Below, in pieces: positions 45,232-56,581 of a DNA stretch of 64,000 nucleotides; the stretch's first letter is position 1; every line of letters begins with the position of its first letter. Below the pieces are notes generated by a model, which ran no database searches, had not been told where the DNA came from, and saw only the letters and a program-made list of their open reading frames with translations. This DNA comes from Oreohelix idahoensis (taxonomy: Eukaryota; Mollusca; Gastropoda; Stylommatophora; Oreohelicidae): contig JAMPIV010004937.1 in the NCBI GenBank assembly GCA_024509875.1, positions 34,714-98,713 of the forward strand. Reading direction: 5' to 3'. Both the position numbers and the translations under genes were made by a program.

Positions 45232-45920
45232 CCGTTCTCGCAACAACAAAAAACACATACATTTAAAAAAAAACTCAAAATCAAACAATTACTGAACCGG
45301 AAAATCGGCCAGAATTGATCAAATAAAAGTGCCAGTAAGTCCAAACATTTGAAAAAAAACCTTAGTCACAGTCCCTGTTTCATAGCCGTACTAATTTAAG
45401 TAATGATGCAAGATAGAAATATGTCAGTCATAAGTCATCAGTCAAGGAAAGAAAAGGAAAGTCAAATGCATTAATTACGTACATCATGAAAATACAAGAG
45501 AAAGACAAAAAAATTAATGCATACATTAATTTTGCTTAAAAAAAGACACAAGGAAAAAGGGAACTAACTAATATTTGAAAATGCATGAATAAAAAATTTG
45601 GAGGTTATCTCCCTGAAAGAAATCATTTTACTAAATCTAAAGATGAGAAAAGGAAATTTAAAAAAAAAAAATGAGAAGTCATATATGAAAATATGAAATC
45701 ATAATGGATTTAAATTAAAAAGGTTAATGCTATAATGTCAAATTGATGGGATCACTTTCCCGAATATATCTAATTGTTAAGGAACTTTTCCTTCTGGCTC
45801 CCGTATGTTAAATGATGTCTAGGGATATTGTATTAATGTTCTGAAATGAAAAAAAGTCACCAAAAATTCCTGGCCAACAGTTTTTACTATTCGTAATCGA
45901 ATTTTGTTCTTATGTTTCTA
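45232..45920. other. No gene seen
   Basis: Very AT-rich unassigned DNA with A-runs. Confidence 0.45.
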
Positions 45921-45929
45921 AGTCTTTTC

Positions 45930-46740
45930 ATCTAAACTACCACCTGTCATCAAATGTTAACTGGTTCTTATCTCTAAAACTCATGCTTCCATTTTTTCTG
46001 ACAAAATCAATTTCTCGAAAACTTCTGTGTTTACAAAAAGACTTCACTTTATTCAAAACGGGAACTTATATACGACCATTGCTCTTAATACAATTTGACA
46101 GTTTTCCATTTAAATTCATCGATTATGGCATTTTTAATAAATTATATTCTGCATTATAAGTTACCATGATTCTTAAAAATTCCTTTAGGCTATCAAGACT
46201 ATCTTTCTTTTTAGTTGCTTCATAATATCCATAAGTAATTAATTCCTTCAAATATTTTATTCTTAGGAATTCCACTGTACAATATTTGTCCTTCCTTCCA
46301 TATACATAATATTTGTCCACCTTCAGTGCCTCTCCTGCAAAATATTCTTTTGTCGGCCAATCTATACAATCATTTTCTTTGGGCATCCAACCAATTCATG
46401 ACGGTTACGATAAAACCCATGAACTGTCAAATATCTCTGGAGGCTATATGAATAAGCCCCCCAATCTTTACCCCGAATCTACTATAACTCCTGACAAGAT
46501 GGGTTTATCCCCAATTGAATTTAGAATAACACTAATTCTGCTTGAAAACTACATCTAATATAAACACTTTGAGAGTAGAATCACTATTAACTGCTATAAG
46601 TGGACCTTGCCACACAAAATCCAGTCCGATATGGGGAATCCTGTCACTATGTCCTTCTACGTCCATTTTTACGCCTACTTCGTTGTCATAGTTAATGTTG
46701 GATTTTGCATTTATTTGTGGTTTGGTGAGTGTACAACATG
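45930..46740 (-). pseudogene. Possible decayed coding region, family unknown
   Basis: The minus strand shows several adjoining stretches of protein-like sequence split by stops and frame changes: about 68 codons from 46738 (including VEGHSDRIPHIGLDFVWQGP), about 21 codons around 46480-46540, an 87-codon frame 46386-46123 (DCIDWPTKEYFAG, KDKYCTVEFLRIKYLKELI) and a further basic stretch near 46050-45930. Residue composition is more gene-like than in shadow frames nearby. I do not recognise the family; it may be an old transposon or virus-derived remnant, or chance. Confidence 0.35.
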
Positions 46741-47062
46741 GTGCAAGCGATCTCGTTCTCCAACTCCACTTTTAACATAATCGCTATGCCCCATGATGCG
46801 CACTCAACACTAATAGCCATTGAACGCGAAGATAACTGTTAATAAAGTCATCTCATTTGAATAAACTTCTGTATCTCTGGCGAAGAATACAATGTCCCAC
46901 TAAATATTTTGTTTATGCGTAGGATCACAGTTACAAATGTGAATATTGTCATTAGGAACAGCAAGTCAATTTCAATAGTACCAAGTACACAAGCTCCTCC
47001 AGAACTCTTGAGATGTTCGTAAAATGTTAATGTGAGAGATCATTCTGAGAGAACTGTGCAAC

Positions 47063-47400
47063 CAATGTTCGACCAATGCCGTCAGATAGACTGCTGATGG
47101 ATCGTCACGCAAATTTATCGTACGTATGATGGAAGTAAATTCAAACGAAAGCGTAAGTTTATGAAGTCAGTCCATGATTAACGAATGTTCGACAGGTGCT
47201 GACAGGTAGACTGCTGGTGGATAGTTATAAACATGTTCATAAGTGTGCCGAAACAAGTTGAAGCAACAGCGTAAGTTCATGAAATCATATAACGGTTGGC
47301 AACTGTTCATACGGTGCTGTCAGATAGGCTGCTGGTGGATAGCCATACACATTTCATGTGTGTGCCGTAGGCAAGTCAAAAGCAGCGTTAGTTCATCGTA
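47063..47400. repeat. Three-copy imperfect tandem repeat, about 105-120 bp
   Basis: Three successive units share GTTCGAC..GTGC.GACAG.TAGACTGCTG.TGGATAG and CGTAAGTT.ATGAA. The unit length varies by indels. Confidence 0.7.
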
Positions 47401-47498
47401 TCAGGTTCTGATTGAGGACATCATGATAGGACGTCGGCTACAACATTTGAAGAACCTGGGATTGCCTGAATCTCGTATTGGAATGCCTAAAGTAGAAT

Positions 47499-47801
<303 letters not shown>

Positions 47802-48052
47802 GTGTTTGCTGTCCCTGTGGAGACTTAAAAAGAACTACTTATGATTTCTGTATTTTGGGATACATGCCTAGGTGAAGAATTATGATTGTTTGATCTCTAT
47901 AGACTTTATTCCAATCCACTGTATAAAAGGAATAACATTGTCATGTATTCTCCACTTGAGTTTTGTTGTTTGTAATTGCCTATTATATCTGAGGTGCTAG
48001 TTTCAGTATTGTTGTTCTACCTCTGTTAGAATTTCCATTATTGTAAACCTCC
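47802..48052. other. No gene seen
   Basis: Unassigned DNA between the microsatellite and the C-run; the missing pol of the decayed element is not visible here. Confidence 0.4.
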
Positions 48053-48094
48053 GCCCCCACCACCCCCCCCCCCCCCTCCCCCCCCCCCCCCCCC
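48053..48094. repeat. Poly-C run
   Basis: About 40 of 42 bases are C, so the minus strand could form a G-quadruplex. Such runs are also prone to length error. Confidence 0.95.
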
Positions 48095-48119
48095 AGGCAC
48101 AAAATTCCGATCAAGGCTA

Positions 48120-49139
48120 TGAGATCTCAGTCTGAAATTTGGATTTTTACAGGCTGTGGCTTAATTACATTATTACTGACACAAGTACCTGGATGTGCAA
48201 TGAAGAACTGTCTTCCAATTTCTTCCAGTGAAGACAGGCTATATGGTTTCCGTTCATGTAAGAATGACCAAAATGGTTTACTCACAGAGGATAAAACATT
48301 ATTCCTCAATAACAAATCCATGAGGCCATCATAGGTTTTGTCAACACCTGACAGTTGAACCCATCTGTTGAAAGTCAAGCGAATAGCTGAAAGGAACTCC
48401 GAGAAGTCGTTCCCAGTCTCGGGGTCATAGTTTTGAAACGCATACGATAACCCTCTGCATCTAGCTGGTAACGTTCCAATAATAGAGCCCAAGCTGCTTC
48501 ATACTTATTTTTGTTTGGCTCGTCCATTGTACAGAGAGCAGTCAATGGTTCTCCATTCAAGAATTTCATTAGTCTGGCACACCACTGAGATTTGTCCAGT
48601 TTATGTGCTTCACATACACTTTCAAAACAACTTAGGAAGTACGAAATGTCATCAAAACTAGGCTTAAAAATGGGCAAGCGAAATTTACTAGACCTAGTAT
48701 TTTGCCTCTTTGAGGAACCATAAACCTCTGAATCTTCATTTTATTTACCCTGAATTGTCAGTTTTAATTCTTTTAGATGAAGAAGCAGCATTTCTTTTTC
48801 ATGGGGTAATTTTGCCTTTCTCTCCTCTATTTCCCTTTCATGTGTTAATTGCATTTTATTCTCCTCCAGCTCAGTAATACACCTCTTTTCATCTAATTCA
48901 GTCTTCTTTACCTCCAATTCATCAAGACGCCTCTTTTCCTCCAATTCAACAATACGCCTCCTTTCAGCTTTCTGTTCCTCCAATTCCCTTTGATGTGCTA
49001 AATTTCTATCTTACGATTCTCTAATTTTCCCCTCCTTCGGTTTTGCTTTGGCGAACTGAGTCAAGGCAAAGTCCTTTAAAGATTCACCTTCTAATCCAAA
49101 TGATTTGCCCTGTTTGTCAAAGCAGTCTAAAGTAGCCAT
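48120..49139 (-). pseudogene. gag: gag remnant related to element A
   Basis: Minus-strand Gag starting at the ATG at 49139 (MATLDCFDKQGKSFG, compare MSTLDYFITQGRALD in element A). A Glu/Arg/Lys coiled coil follows (48741-48983 frame), then the capsid-like domain (FKPSFDDISYFLSCFESVCE, LLLERYQLDAEGYRMRFKTM) and, after a frame change near 48420-48490, EFLSAIRLTFNRWVQLSG and FWSFLHERKPYSLSSLEE. Several stops and frame changes make it non-functional. Residue-level similarity to element A gag is high across all parts. Confidence 0.87.
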
Positions 49140-49405
49140 GTTAATTGATAATGTGACTTACTTAGTCAATACGGAAAACAATGGCTTGTTGCTTTACAAT
49201 ATAATGAAAGCAAAGAAGGTAGGAATACTATTAAACAATAATACAAAAGTAAATCATGTAGCAACAACATGTGAAGAAAAGAATGCAAGAAAAAAAAATA
49301 TTAATAAGAAAGTATACGGATATAGACACACAGTTATACACTTGCAGCAAGGGAAAAAATAATACTTGGAAATTAAAGGTAAAATAGAAAATGGAACAAT
49401 CTTAC

Positions 49406-51418
49406 AGCCAAGAAACGACAACACGGGACCCGGACAGTGTGTAAACATGAATATTGTATTAACCAAGCGACAGGAAGGTGAGGTAATAGCACGAACAAAA
49501 CAATCATAAAACCAAGAAAAAGAGCAATTTACAACAAGCCATTTACAAATAAATAGAAGAAACGTCACACCTAAACAAGCACCATTACAGGCAATAAGCA
49601 GTGAACATAAATCGTCTTCGAGGTTCCTCGAACCGGCAGATTTCACGGGCTGAAGACTGTAAATCTACAGAAACATCAGTTGTGAGTTGTGCGGACATGC
49701 GTTTGCTAACCTCGGAACGCCTCCCAACCGCCCGCCAAGACATAGAACCATCAAACATGTAAAAGAAATGGAAAAAAGGCTTACAACACACATGCAAAGA
49801 TCAACACATACAAAACAAGGCCACTTATCTGAAAAACAGCGGTCCCACAGATGCTCGTCCGTGGAAGGATTCAGAGTTGCATGCAGAACATGGTATAGCG
49901 AAGAAACATAAAAAACATCCGTCATAGCAGATAATGGAGACAAAGTTCATATTATGTTGATAGAAGACTTGCAAAACATCGTGAAGTGGATTTGAAATAG
50001 TAACTTGAAGCATGAACAATGGCAAATATTGACGACTGCAAAAGCCGGCAGATGAGCGAAGTGCTGGTAGTGGGTATTGAAATGAGTCCAACGGTGCAGA
50101 CTTGGAAAAAATGACGATTTTGTTTCAAATGTCCTTAATGATAACTTAAATGCAGAGCTATTTAAGACAGACCCTGAGGTAGCAACAGAACTATTAGAAC
50201 CACTATTTGTACAAGTCTGGAAAAAGGGGACAACACCATCAGAGTGGAACAAAGGAATAATTATCAAATTGCCCAAGAAGGGAGATCTTGCAGTCTGCAA
50301 TAATTGGAGAGGAATTCTCTCAGTTCCCAGCAAAATACTAGGCAGGATAATTATACAGAGAATTTCAAAAGCAGTTGACCACAAACTGAGGAAAGAACAA
50401 GGAGGATTTAGAAAGAACAGAAGATGTGTAGATCATATATTCACTCTCAGGAACATTATAGAACAGTGCTCAGAAAGTCAAAGACAGCTGTAAATTAATG
50501 TCGTTGATTTTGAAAAGGCTTTTAACCGCATACATAGGGACAGTATGGAAAATACTGAGGGCTTATGGAATTCCAAGCTGCATAGTGTCAATCATAAAAA
50601 GCCTGTATGCCAACTTTACGTGTAGTGTTGGGCAGAGCAACCTAACCTTTGAGGTGAAGACAGGAGTACGACAAAGATGCCCCTTATCAACCACTCTATT
50701 TTTAACAGTCATAGACTGGGTGATGTGCCAGACAACAGAGGGCAGTCCAAGAGAAATAAGATGGACTACATTTTCTACATTTGAAGATCTGGAATATACA
50801 GATGATATTGCACTACTAGCACATTCACATCAACACATCCAGGAAAAAACGGATAGACTTAATAAGTTTAGCCAGAAGGTGGGCTTGAACATCAATTTAA
50901 AGAAGTCAGAAGTCATGACGCTCAAAATGAGCAACCCTGAGCCCATATCAGTAAGGAATCAGCAACTGATACAGACAGATACCTTCACATACCTAGGATG
51001 CATAGTAACACCAGACGGCGGGGCAGGCAAAGATATTAACTTTTCACACAACATGACTAAGAAAAATTCACCGAATCTTTTGGCCGAATACCATCACCAA
51101 CCAAGATCTGCTTACTCGGAGCAAGCAAGAGGACATGCACACCATCATAGCTGGCAGACTCTCGGGCTTGGTTGGCCATGCCCTTTAGAAGAGACCCGGA
51201 TGCCATCACATGAACAGCTATACTTTGGACCCCTGAAGGAAAACGAAAGTGAGGCCGACCAAAAACAACCTGACGGAGGACTGTGGAGGCTGAGATGCAA
51301 AGAATGAACCAGAGTTGGGGCACTGTACGAAGGATGGCCGCCGACCGAGCAAAATGGAATCAATTTGTTGTTGTCCCACAAGACGCCACTAGGCGTGATG
51401 GCCACTGACTCCTTTGAG
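49406..51418 (+). mobile_element. LINE copy 1 (plus arm of an inverted pair)
   Basis: A non-LTR element running from AATCTTACAGCC to the C-terminal region near 51410. Its first part (49406-50796) is repeated in reverse orientation at 52873-54275. It lacks about 180 bp present in the related copy at 62218 (junction near 51041). It ends at 51418 where another duplication begins; no A tail is visible. Confidence 0.82.
50240..51340 (+). pseudogene. LINE reverse transcriptase (nonsense and frameshifts)
   Basis: Non-LTR RT: PKKGDLAVCNNWRGILSVPS, KEQGGFRKNRRCVDHIFTLR, then a TAA at 50491-50493, VDFEKAF, a frame change near 50530, VWKILRAYGIPSCIVSIIKS, KTGVRQRCPLSTTLF, YTDDIALLAHS (YxDD at about 50796-50807), LNINLKKSEVMTL and DTFTYLGCIVTPDG. 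The C-terminus after 51040 is out of frame. The same TAA and the same frame change occur in the inverted copy. Confidence 0.88.
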
Positions 51419-52089
51419 AGGACACGAAAATGGCACAATAACTCAAGTCGCCGGGTAGTAGGTCCACAATACACATGTAGTACATATTTATTAGGTTTTC
51501 TTCACAATACAATAGCAATGGAGAATCTTCATAATCTGTCTCCTCATAAATATGGTCAGTCCATAAGGCAATAAGAATGCTTGTTGAAATAATACATATA
51601 TTCGTCTTCTCTAATCAGTTTTGGCCGTTCTGACTAAGACGTGCGTGTCATTCACAGACACCAAAGTAATGCGAACCAGAAATGTGAATTTATGTGTCTT
51701 CTTGTATAAATTACTTCTCTGTAACGTGCGGAACTTCTTATAAGTTCCGGACTATCGTAACGATCGTTGAAACAAGTGGCGGCCTTCAAAAATATAATAA
51801 TGTCACTTAAAGATACTTAATTCCTCCACAATTTAGGGAGCTCGAAAAATACCTCTTGCTTGGACGAATGAAACATTTGAAAGGCCCAGAAAATTAGCCG
51901 TTAGAATAAATTCGTGAAAACGTGTTACGTCATTGACAACCGGCGAGGTATACTAATACGAGTGTTCAATACAAGTTAAAGATCGTGCAAAACATGTTAT
52001 TACCACAAATATAGATATCTCCTCAAATAACAATCGATATAAGCCTGCGTGTGGCAATATACCAAAACATATTACTTTTATTCCTTAAC
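51419..52089. repeat. Duplication copy 2, matches 44251-45231
   Basis: Uninterrupted paralogue. The site ATTGACAACCG (51932-51942) is the empty target of the LINE insertion in copy 1. Confidence 0.85.
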
Positions 52090-52547
52090 AAGTGGTTATA
52101 TATGAGGCTGGCAACCTCAACATATGCAAATAGTATATTCATAAACCACTACATCAAGCGCTGGTGTTTGTTTTATGCTAATTCGATCAGAAACGAGAAA
52201 GCAGCAGTGATAAATGATGATTAGGTAACATGTGCCTAAAATGTAAAATATCGTCGTTTTGTGAGATATATGTACCTTGTTAATTGTAATTCAGGCAAAT
52301 CATTGCAGTCACGCTGTCCAAGCACATTTTTTCTCAGTTCATTAACCAGAATTATTACGGTAATTTCTAATCATATTGATGACATAATCAAAGAGTTATA
52401 CTGTGTACACTCAGGGAGAATAATTATTCAGAGAGGCTAACATTGTTGGGTGAACAGCCAGACAATGCGCCGGTTAATTTGCAGCTTACAAATGTACTTT
52501 TGCAGAGTTATTTGTTCTTTTTATTTTGTCTAAAGTTTGTGGAACGA
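52090..52547. other. No gene seen
   Basis: Unassigned AT-rich DNA. Confidence 0.4.
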
Positions 52548-52872
52548 AGCTATCAGACTGTACATGTTACAAAGCTGCAAGTCCGAAGTTCCTTCGCCGC
52601 TAGCTGTGAGTTAAAAGCAGGGAATCAACAGTAATCGCCTGCACTGGACGAGTTGAGTGGAGAAGAGCCCGCGTCACAGAAGAATGGACGAAATCACGGC
52701 TACAGAACTCACTTAGACAAGCTAAGTTTATTAAGGAAACAGAAAAAAGGACAATATTGTTTTATAAAATCCTCATTCCAAGTCTCAGTGAAGATAATTT
52801 AATTACGTCTAAAATTCACCATCATTCTATCGCTATCTTAAACAGTCAAGACTAATTGATTATATGTTATGT
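52548..52872. repeat. Diverged duplication, matches 39411-39680
   Basis: Collinear with the earlier copy up to the LINE at 52873; similarity resumes after 54283 (ATTTTAAAAC, GTTGATT). The LINE therefore interrupts this duplication. Confidence 0.58.
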
Positions 52873-54275
52873 TATTCCAGATCTTCCAATGTAGAAAATG
52901 TAGTCCATCTTATTTCTCTTGGACTTCCCTCTGTTGTCTGGTGCATCACGCAGTCTATGACTGTTAAAAATAGAGTCGTTAATAAGGGGCATCCTTGTCG
53001 TACTCCTGTGTTAACCTCAAAGGTTAGGTTGCTCTGCCCAACACTACACGTAAAGTTGGCATAGAGGCTTATAATGATTGACACTATGCAGCTTGGAATT
53101 CCATAAGCCCTCAGTATTTTCCATACTGTCTCTATGTATGCTGTCAAAAGCCTTTTCAAAATCAACGAAATTAATTTACAGCTGTCTTTGACTTTCTGAG
53201 CACTGTTCTATAATGTTCCTGAGAGTGAATATATGATCTACACATCTTCTGTTCTTTCTAAATCCTCCTTGTTCTTTCCTCAGTTTGTGGTCTACTGCTT
53301 TTGAAATTCTCTGTATAATTATCCTGCCTAGTATTTTGCTGGGAACTGAGAGAATTCCTCTCCAATTATTGCAGACTGCAAGATCTCCCTTCTTGGGCAA
53401 TTTGATAATTATTCCTTTGTTCCACTCTGATGGTATTGTCCCCTTTTTCCAGACTTGTACAAATAGTGGTTCTAATAGTTCTGCTGCTAGCTCAGGGTCT
53501 TTCTTAAATAGCTCTGCATTTAAGTTATCATTAAGGACATTTGAAACAAAATCGTCATTTTTGCCAATTCTGCACCGTTGGACTCATTTCAATACCCACT
53601 ACCAGCACTTCGCTTATCTGCCGGCTTTTGCAGTCGTCAATATTCGCCATTGTTCATGCTTCAAGTTACTATTTCAAATCCCCTTCACGATGTTTTGCAA
53701 GTCTTCTATCAACATAATATGAACTTTGTCTCCATTATCTGCTATGACGGATGTTTTTTTATGTTTCTTCCTTACACCATGTTCTGCATGCAACTCTAAA
53801 TCCTTCCACGGACGAGCATCTGTGGGACCGCAGTTTTTCAGATAAGTGGCCTTGTTTTGTATGTGTTGATCTTTGCATGTGTGTTGTAAGCCTTTTTTTC
53901 CATTTCTTTAACATGTTTGATGGTTCTATGTCTTGGCGGGCGGTTGGGAGGCGTTCCGAGGTTAGCAACCACATGTCCGCACAACTCACAACTGATGTTT
54001 CTGTAGATTTACAGTCTTCAGCCCGTGAAATCTGCCGGTTCGAGGAACCTCGAAGACGATTTATGTTCACTGCTTATTTCCTGTAATAGTGCTTGTTTAG
54101 GTGTGACGTTTCTTCTATTTATTTGTAAATGGCTTGTTGTAAATTGCTCTTTTTCTTGGTTTTATGATTGTTTTGTTCGTGCTATTACCTCACCTTCCTG
54201 TCTCTTGGTTAATACAATATTCATGTTTACACACTGTCCGGGTCCTGTGTTGTCGTTTCTTGGCTGTAAGATTTT
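52873..54275 (-). mobile_element. LINE copy 2 (minus arm of an inverted pair)
   Basis: Reverse complement of 49406-50796 with only scattered differences. The minus-strand frames 53176-53400 and 52872-53165 encode the same RT blocks as copy 1 and share its premature stop and frame change. The copy lacks everything 3' of the segment before the YxDD box. Both copies begin at the same base. Confidence 0.85.
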
Positions 54276-54436
54276 CTTCACAATGCAATAGATTTTAAAA
54301 CAAACCTATTAAAACAAAACAATCGTAGTTGATTCAGTTTTTATCGGTATGGAAAAAAACGTATGAGCAAGACTTTTTAATATATATTCATGCAGACATA
54401 TATCTACATCTATAGTGCAAATACTTATACAATAAT

Positions 54437-54712
54437 TTCGCTGGATTTACACCAGTTGGGGAATTGAACGGGCGAAGGATCAGATATATGTTAATAGTGC
54501 TCTACCCTTTGCTGCATTGTTCTTGACTTCTGAAAACATCATGTAAACATGACTTTGAGATAGAAGCGTCATTATCCTTCTAACTACAACTCTGCCAAGA
54601 GTAATCTCGTGCGAAGGTAGACACATTTGATGACTCAGATACTCTTGAGTGTTGGCCGCTGGTGAACCACTACTGCAGAGCTAAGGGGAGGCGACCCGTG
54701 ACAAACATTACA
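54437..54712 (-). repeat. SINE-like repeat family 1, copy 3
   Basis: On the minus strand it starts GTCACGGGTCGCCTCCCC and ends with GGTAGAGCACTATTAAC (A-box like) and GCCCGTTCAATTCCCC (B-box like) about 45 bp apart, close to tRNA spacing. It lacks the insert found in the other two copies. Confidence 0.68.
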
Positions 54713-54730
54713 CATCTGTTATTGTTATTG

Positions 54731-55290
54731 TTAATCAGAATCGACTTCACTGCACTCCGGGCAAATCCATAGGTGCTCAGTCTCCCTCAGCAAATGTCCA
54801 AGTGTAAGAATGCTAATTGTACTTGTAGCACTCTGGTTGTACATACGACGGATGCATCCTCTCTTACGACCATTTCTCCTAGTCCCACGTTTGATGCCAA
54901 ACTCGAACAGCCTCAGCCTTGTTGATTCATCCATTGCAGTGTCATTATCCAGCAGGCGATCATTAATAGCCCTTAGTTTGTCTCCATTATCCATGTGCTG
55001 TGTCCCACCATGGGTGCTCTTCAGGCCAGACTGCCAGCTCTCTCATTGCCACGTACCCCTGCATGAACGGAATAGTATATCCACACCAGTTCTTCAGAAC
55101 TTAAGGCTTCTATTGATGTTTTCCATTCCTACCGCAGCCATCCATTCTGAAATTTTAGAAGCATGGCTTGAGAGTCTGACAATATAACTGTCCCGGTTGA
55201 TGGAGTTTCAGACAGCCACCTCAGTACTGCAGTAACTGCCTCTACCTTCATTCTCATGCTGGAGGTTGTTGTCATGTAGGCTCCACTCTA
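54731..55290 (-). pseudogene. RNase H-like domain of a non-LTR element, remnant
   Basis: The minus strand from about 55280 reads MRMKVEAVTAVLRWLSE, VILSDSQAMLLKFQNGW, a stop, then LVWIYYSVHAGVRGNERAGS, another stop, and the open 87-codon frame 54994-54731 ending LWICPECSEVDSD. SDSQ and HAGVRGNERA fit RNase H motifs of LINE-encoded RNase H, and the CPEC terminus fits their C-terminal tails. Two stops make it a remnant. No RT is visible upstream. Confidence 0.65.
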
Positions 55291-55301
55291 CATCAACACA
55301 T

Positions 55302-55484
55302 ACACTGTCACGTAAACAGATACTACACATCAATCCCCAACTCTACCCCCTGAGTACAGTTATATAACTAGGTACAGCAACAAATACACTGTCAAGTAAA
55401 CAGATGCTTCACAACAAGCCCCACCTCCGACAACTGACTACAGAGATTACAGTTATATAACTAGGCGCAACAACAAATACACGG
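55302..55484. repeat. Two-copy tandem repeat, 84-93 bp
   Basis: CACTGTCA.GTAAACAGAT and AGTTATATAACTAGG..CA appear twice, starting at about 55303 and 55387. It abuts the 24-bp minisatellite. Confidence 0.8.
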
Positions 55485-56580
55485 ACCCCAGGGTAGAAGA
55501 GGAACCGGCCCCCAGGGTAGAAGAGGAACCGGCCCCCAGGGTAGAAGAGGAACCGGCCCCCAGGGTAGAAGAGGAACCGGCCCCCAGGGTAGAAGAGGAA
55601 CCGGCCCCCAGAGTAGAAGAGGAACCGGCCCCCAGGGTAGAAGAAGATTCGGCCCCCAGGGTAGAAGATGAACCGGCCCCCAGGGTAGAAGATGAACCGG
55701 CCCCCAGGGTAGAAGAACCGGCCCCCAGGGCAGAAGAGGAACCGGCCATCAGAGTAGAAGAGGAACCGGCCCCCAGGGTAGAAGAGGAACCGGCCCCCAG
55801 TGTAGAAGAAGATTCGGCCCCCAGGGCAGAAGAGTAACCGGCCATCAGAGTAGAAAAGGAACCGGCCCCTAGGGTAGAAGAGGAACCGGCCCCCAGGGTA
55901 GAAGAGGAACCGGCCCCCAGAGTAGAAGTGGAACCGACCCCCAGTGTAGAAGAAGATTCGGTCCCCAGGGTAGAAGAGGAACCGGCCCCCAGGGTAGAAG
56001 AGGAACCGGCCCCCAGGTTAGAAGAGGAACCATCCCCCAGGGTAGAAGAAGAACCGGCCACCAGGGTAGAAGAGGAACCGGCTGCCAGTGTTCAAGAGGA
56101 ACAGGCCCCCAGGGTAGAAGAGGAACCGGCCCCCAGGGTAGAAGATGAACCGGCCCCCAGGGTAGAAGAGGAACCGGCCCCCAGGGTAGAAGAGGAACCG
56201 GCCACCAGGGTAGAAGAGGAACCGGCACCCAGGTTAGAAGAAGAACCGGACCCAAGGGTAGAAGAAGAACCGGCCCCCAGGGTAGAAGAGGAACCGGCCC
56301 CCAGGTTAGAAGAAGAACTGGCCCCCAGGGTAGAAGAGGAACCGGCCCCCAGGGTAGAAGAGGAACCGGGCCCCAGGGTAGAAGAGGAACCGGCCCCAGG
56401 GTAGAAGAGGAACTGGCCCCCAGGGTAGAAGAGGAACCGGCCACCAGGGTAGAAGAAGAACCGGCCCCCAGGGTAGAAGAGGAACCGGCCCCCAGGGTAG
56501 AAGAGGAACCGGCCCCCAGGGTAGAAGAGGAACCGGCCCCCAGGGTAGAAGAGGAACCGGCCCCCAGGGTAGAAGAGGAA
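55485..56580. repeat. 24-bp GC-rich minisatellite
   Basis: About 45 units of GTAGAAGAGGAACCGGCCCC plus CAGG. Because 24 is a multiple of three, several frames stay open: VEEEPAPR repeats on the + strand (158 codons, 55928-56404), AGSSSTLG repeats (202 codons) and LLPWGPVP repeats (257 codons) on the minus strand. A one-base-short unit near 56395 shifts the + frame. No start or splice context marks any of these as a gene, and the flanks are repeats. Confidence 0.95.
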
Positions 56581-56581
56581 C

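Noticed and set aside
49585..50384. Minus-strand frames of 70-145 codons opposite LINE copy 1
   Set aside because: Antisense to the LINE, recurring in its inverted copy; no domain match.
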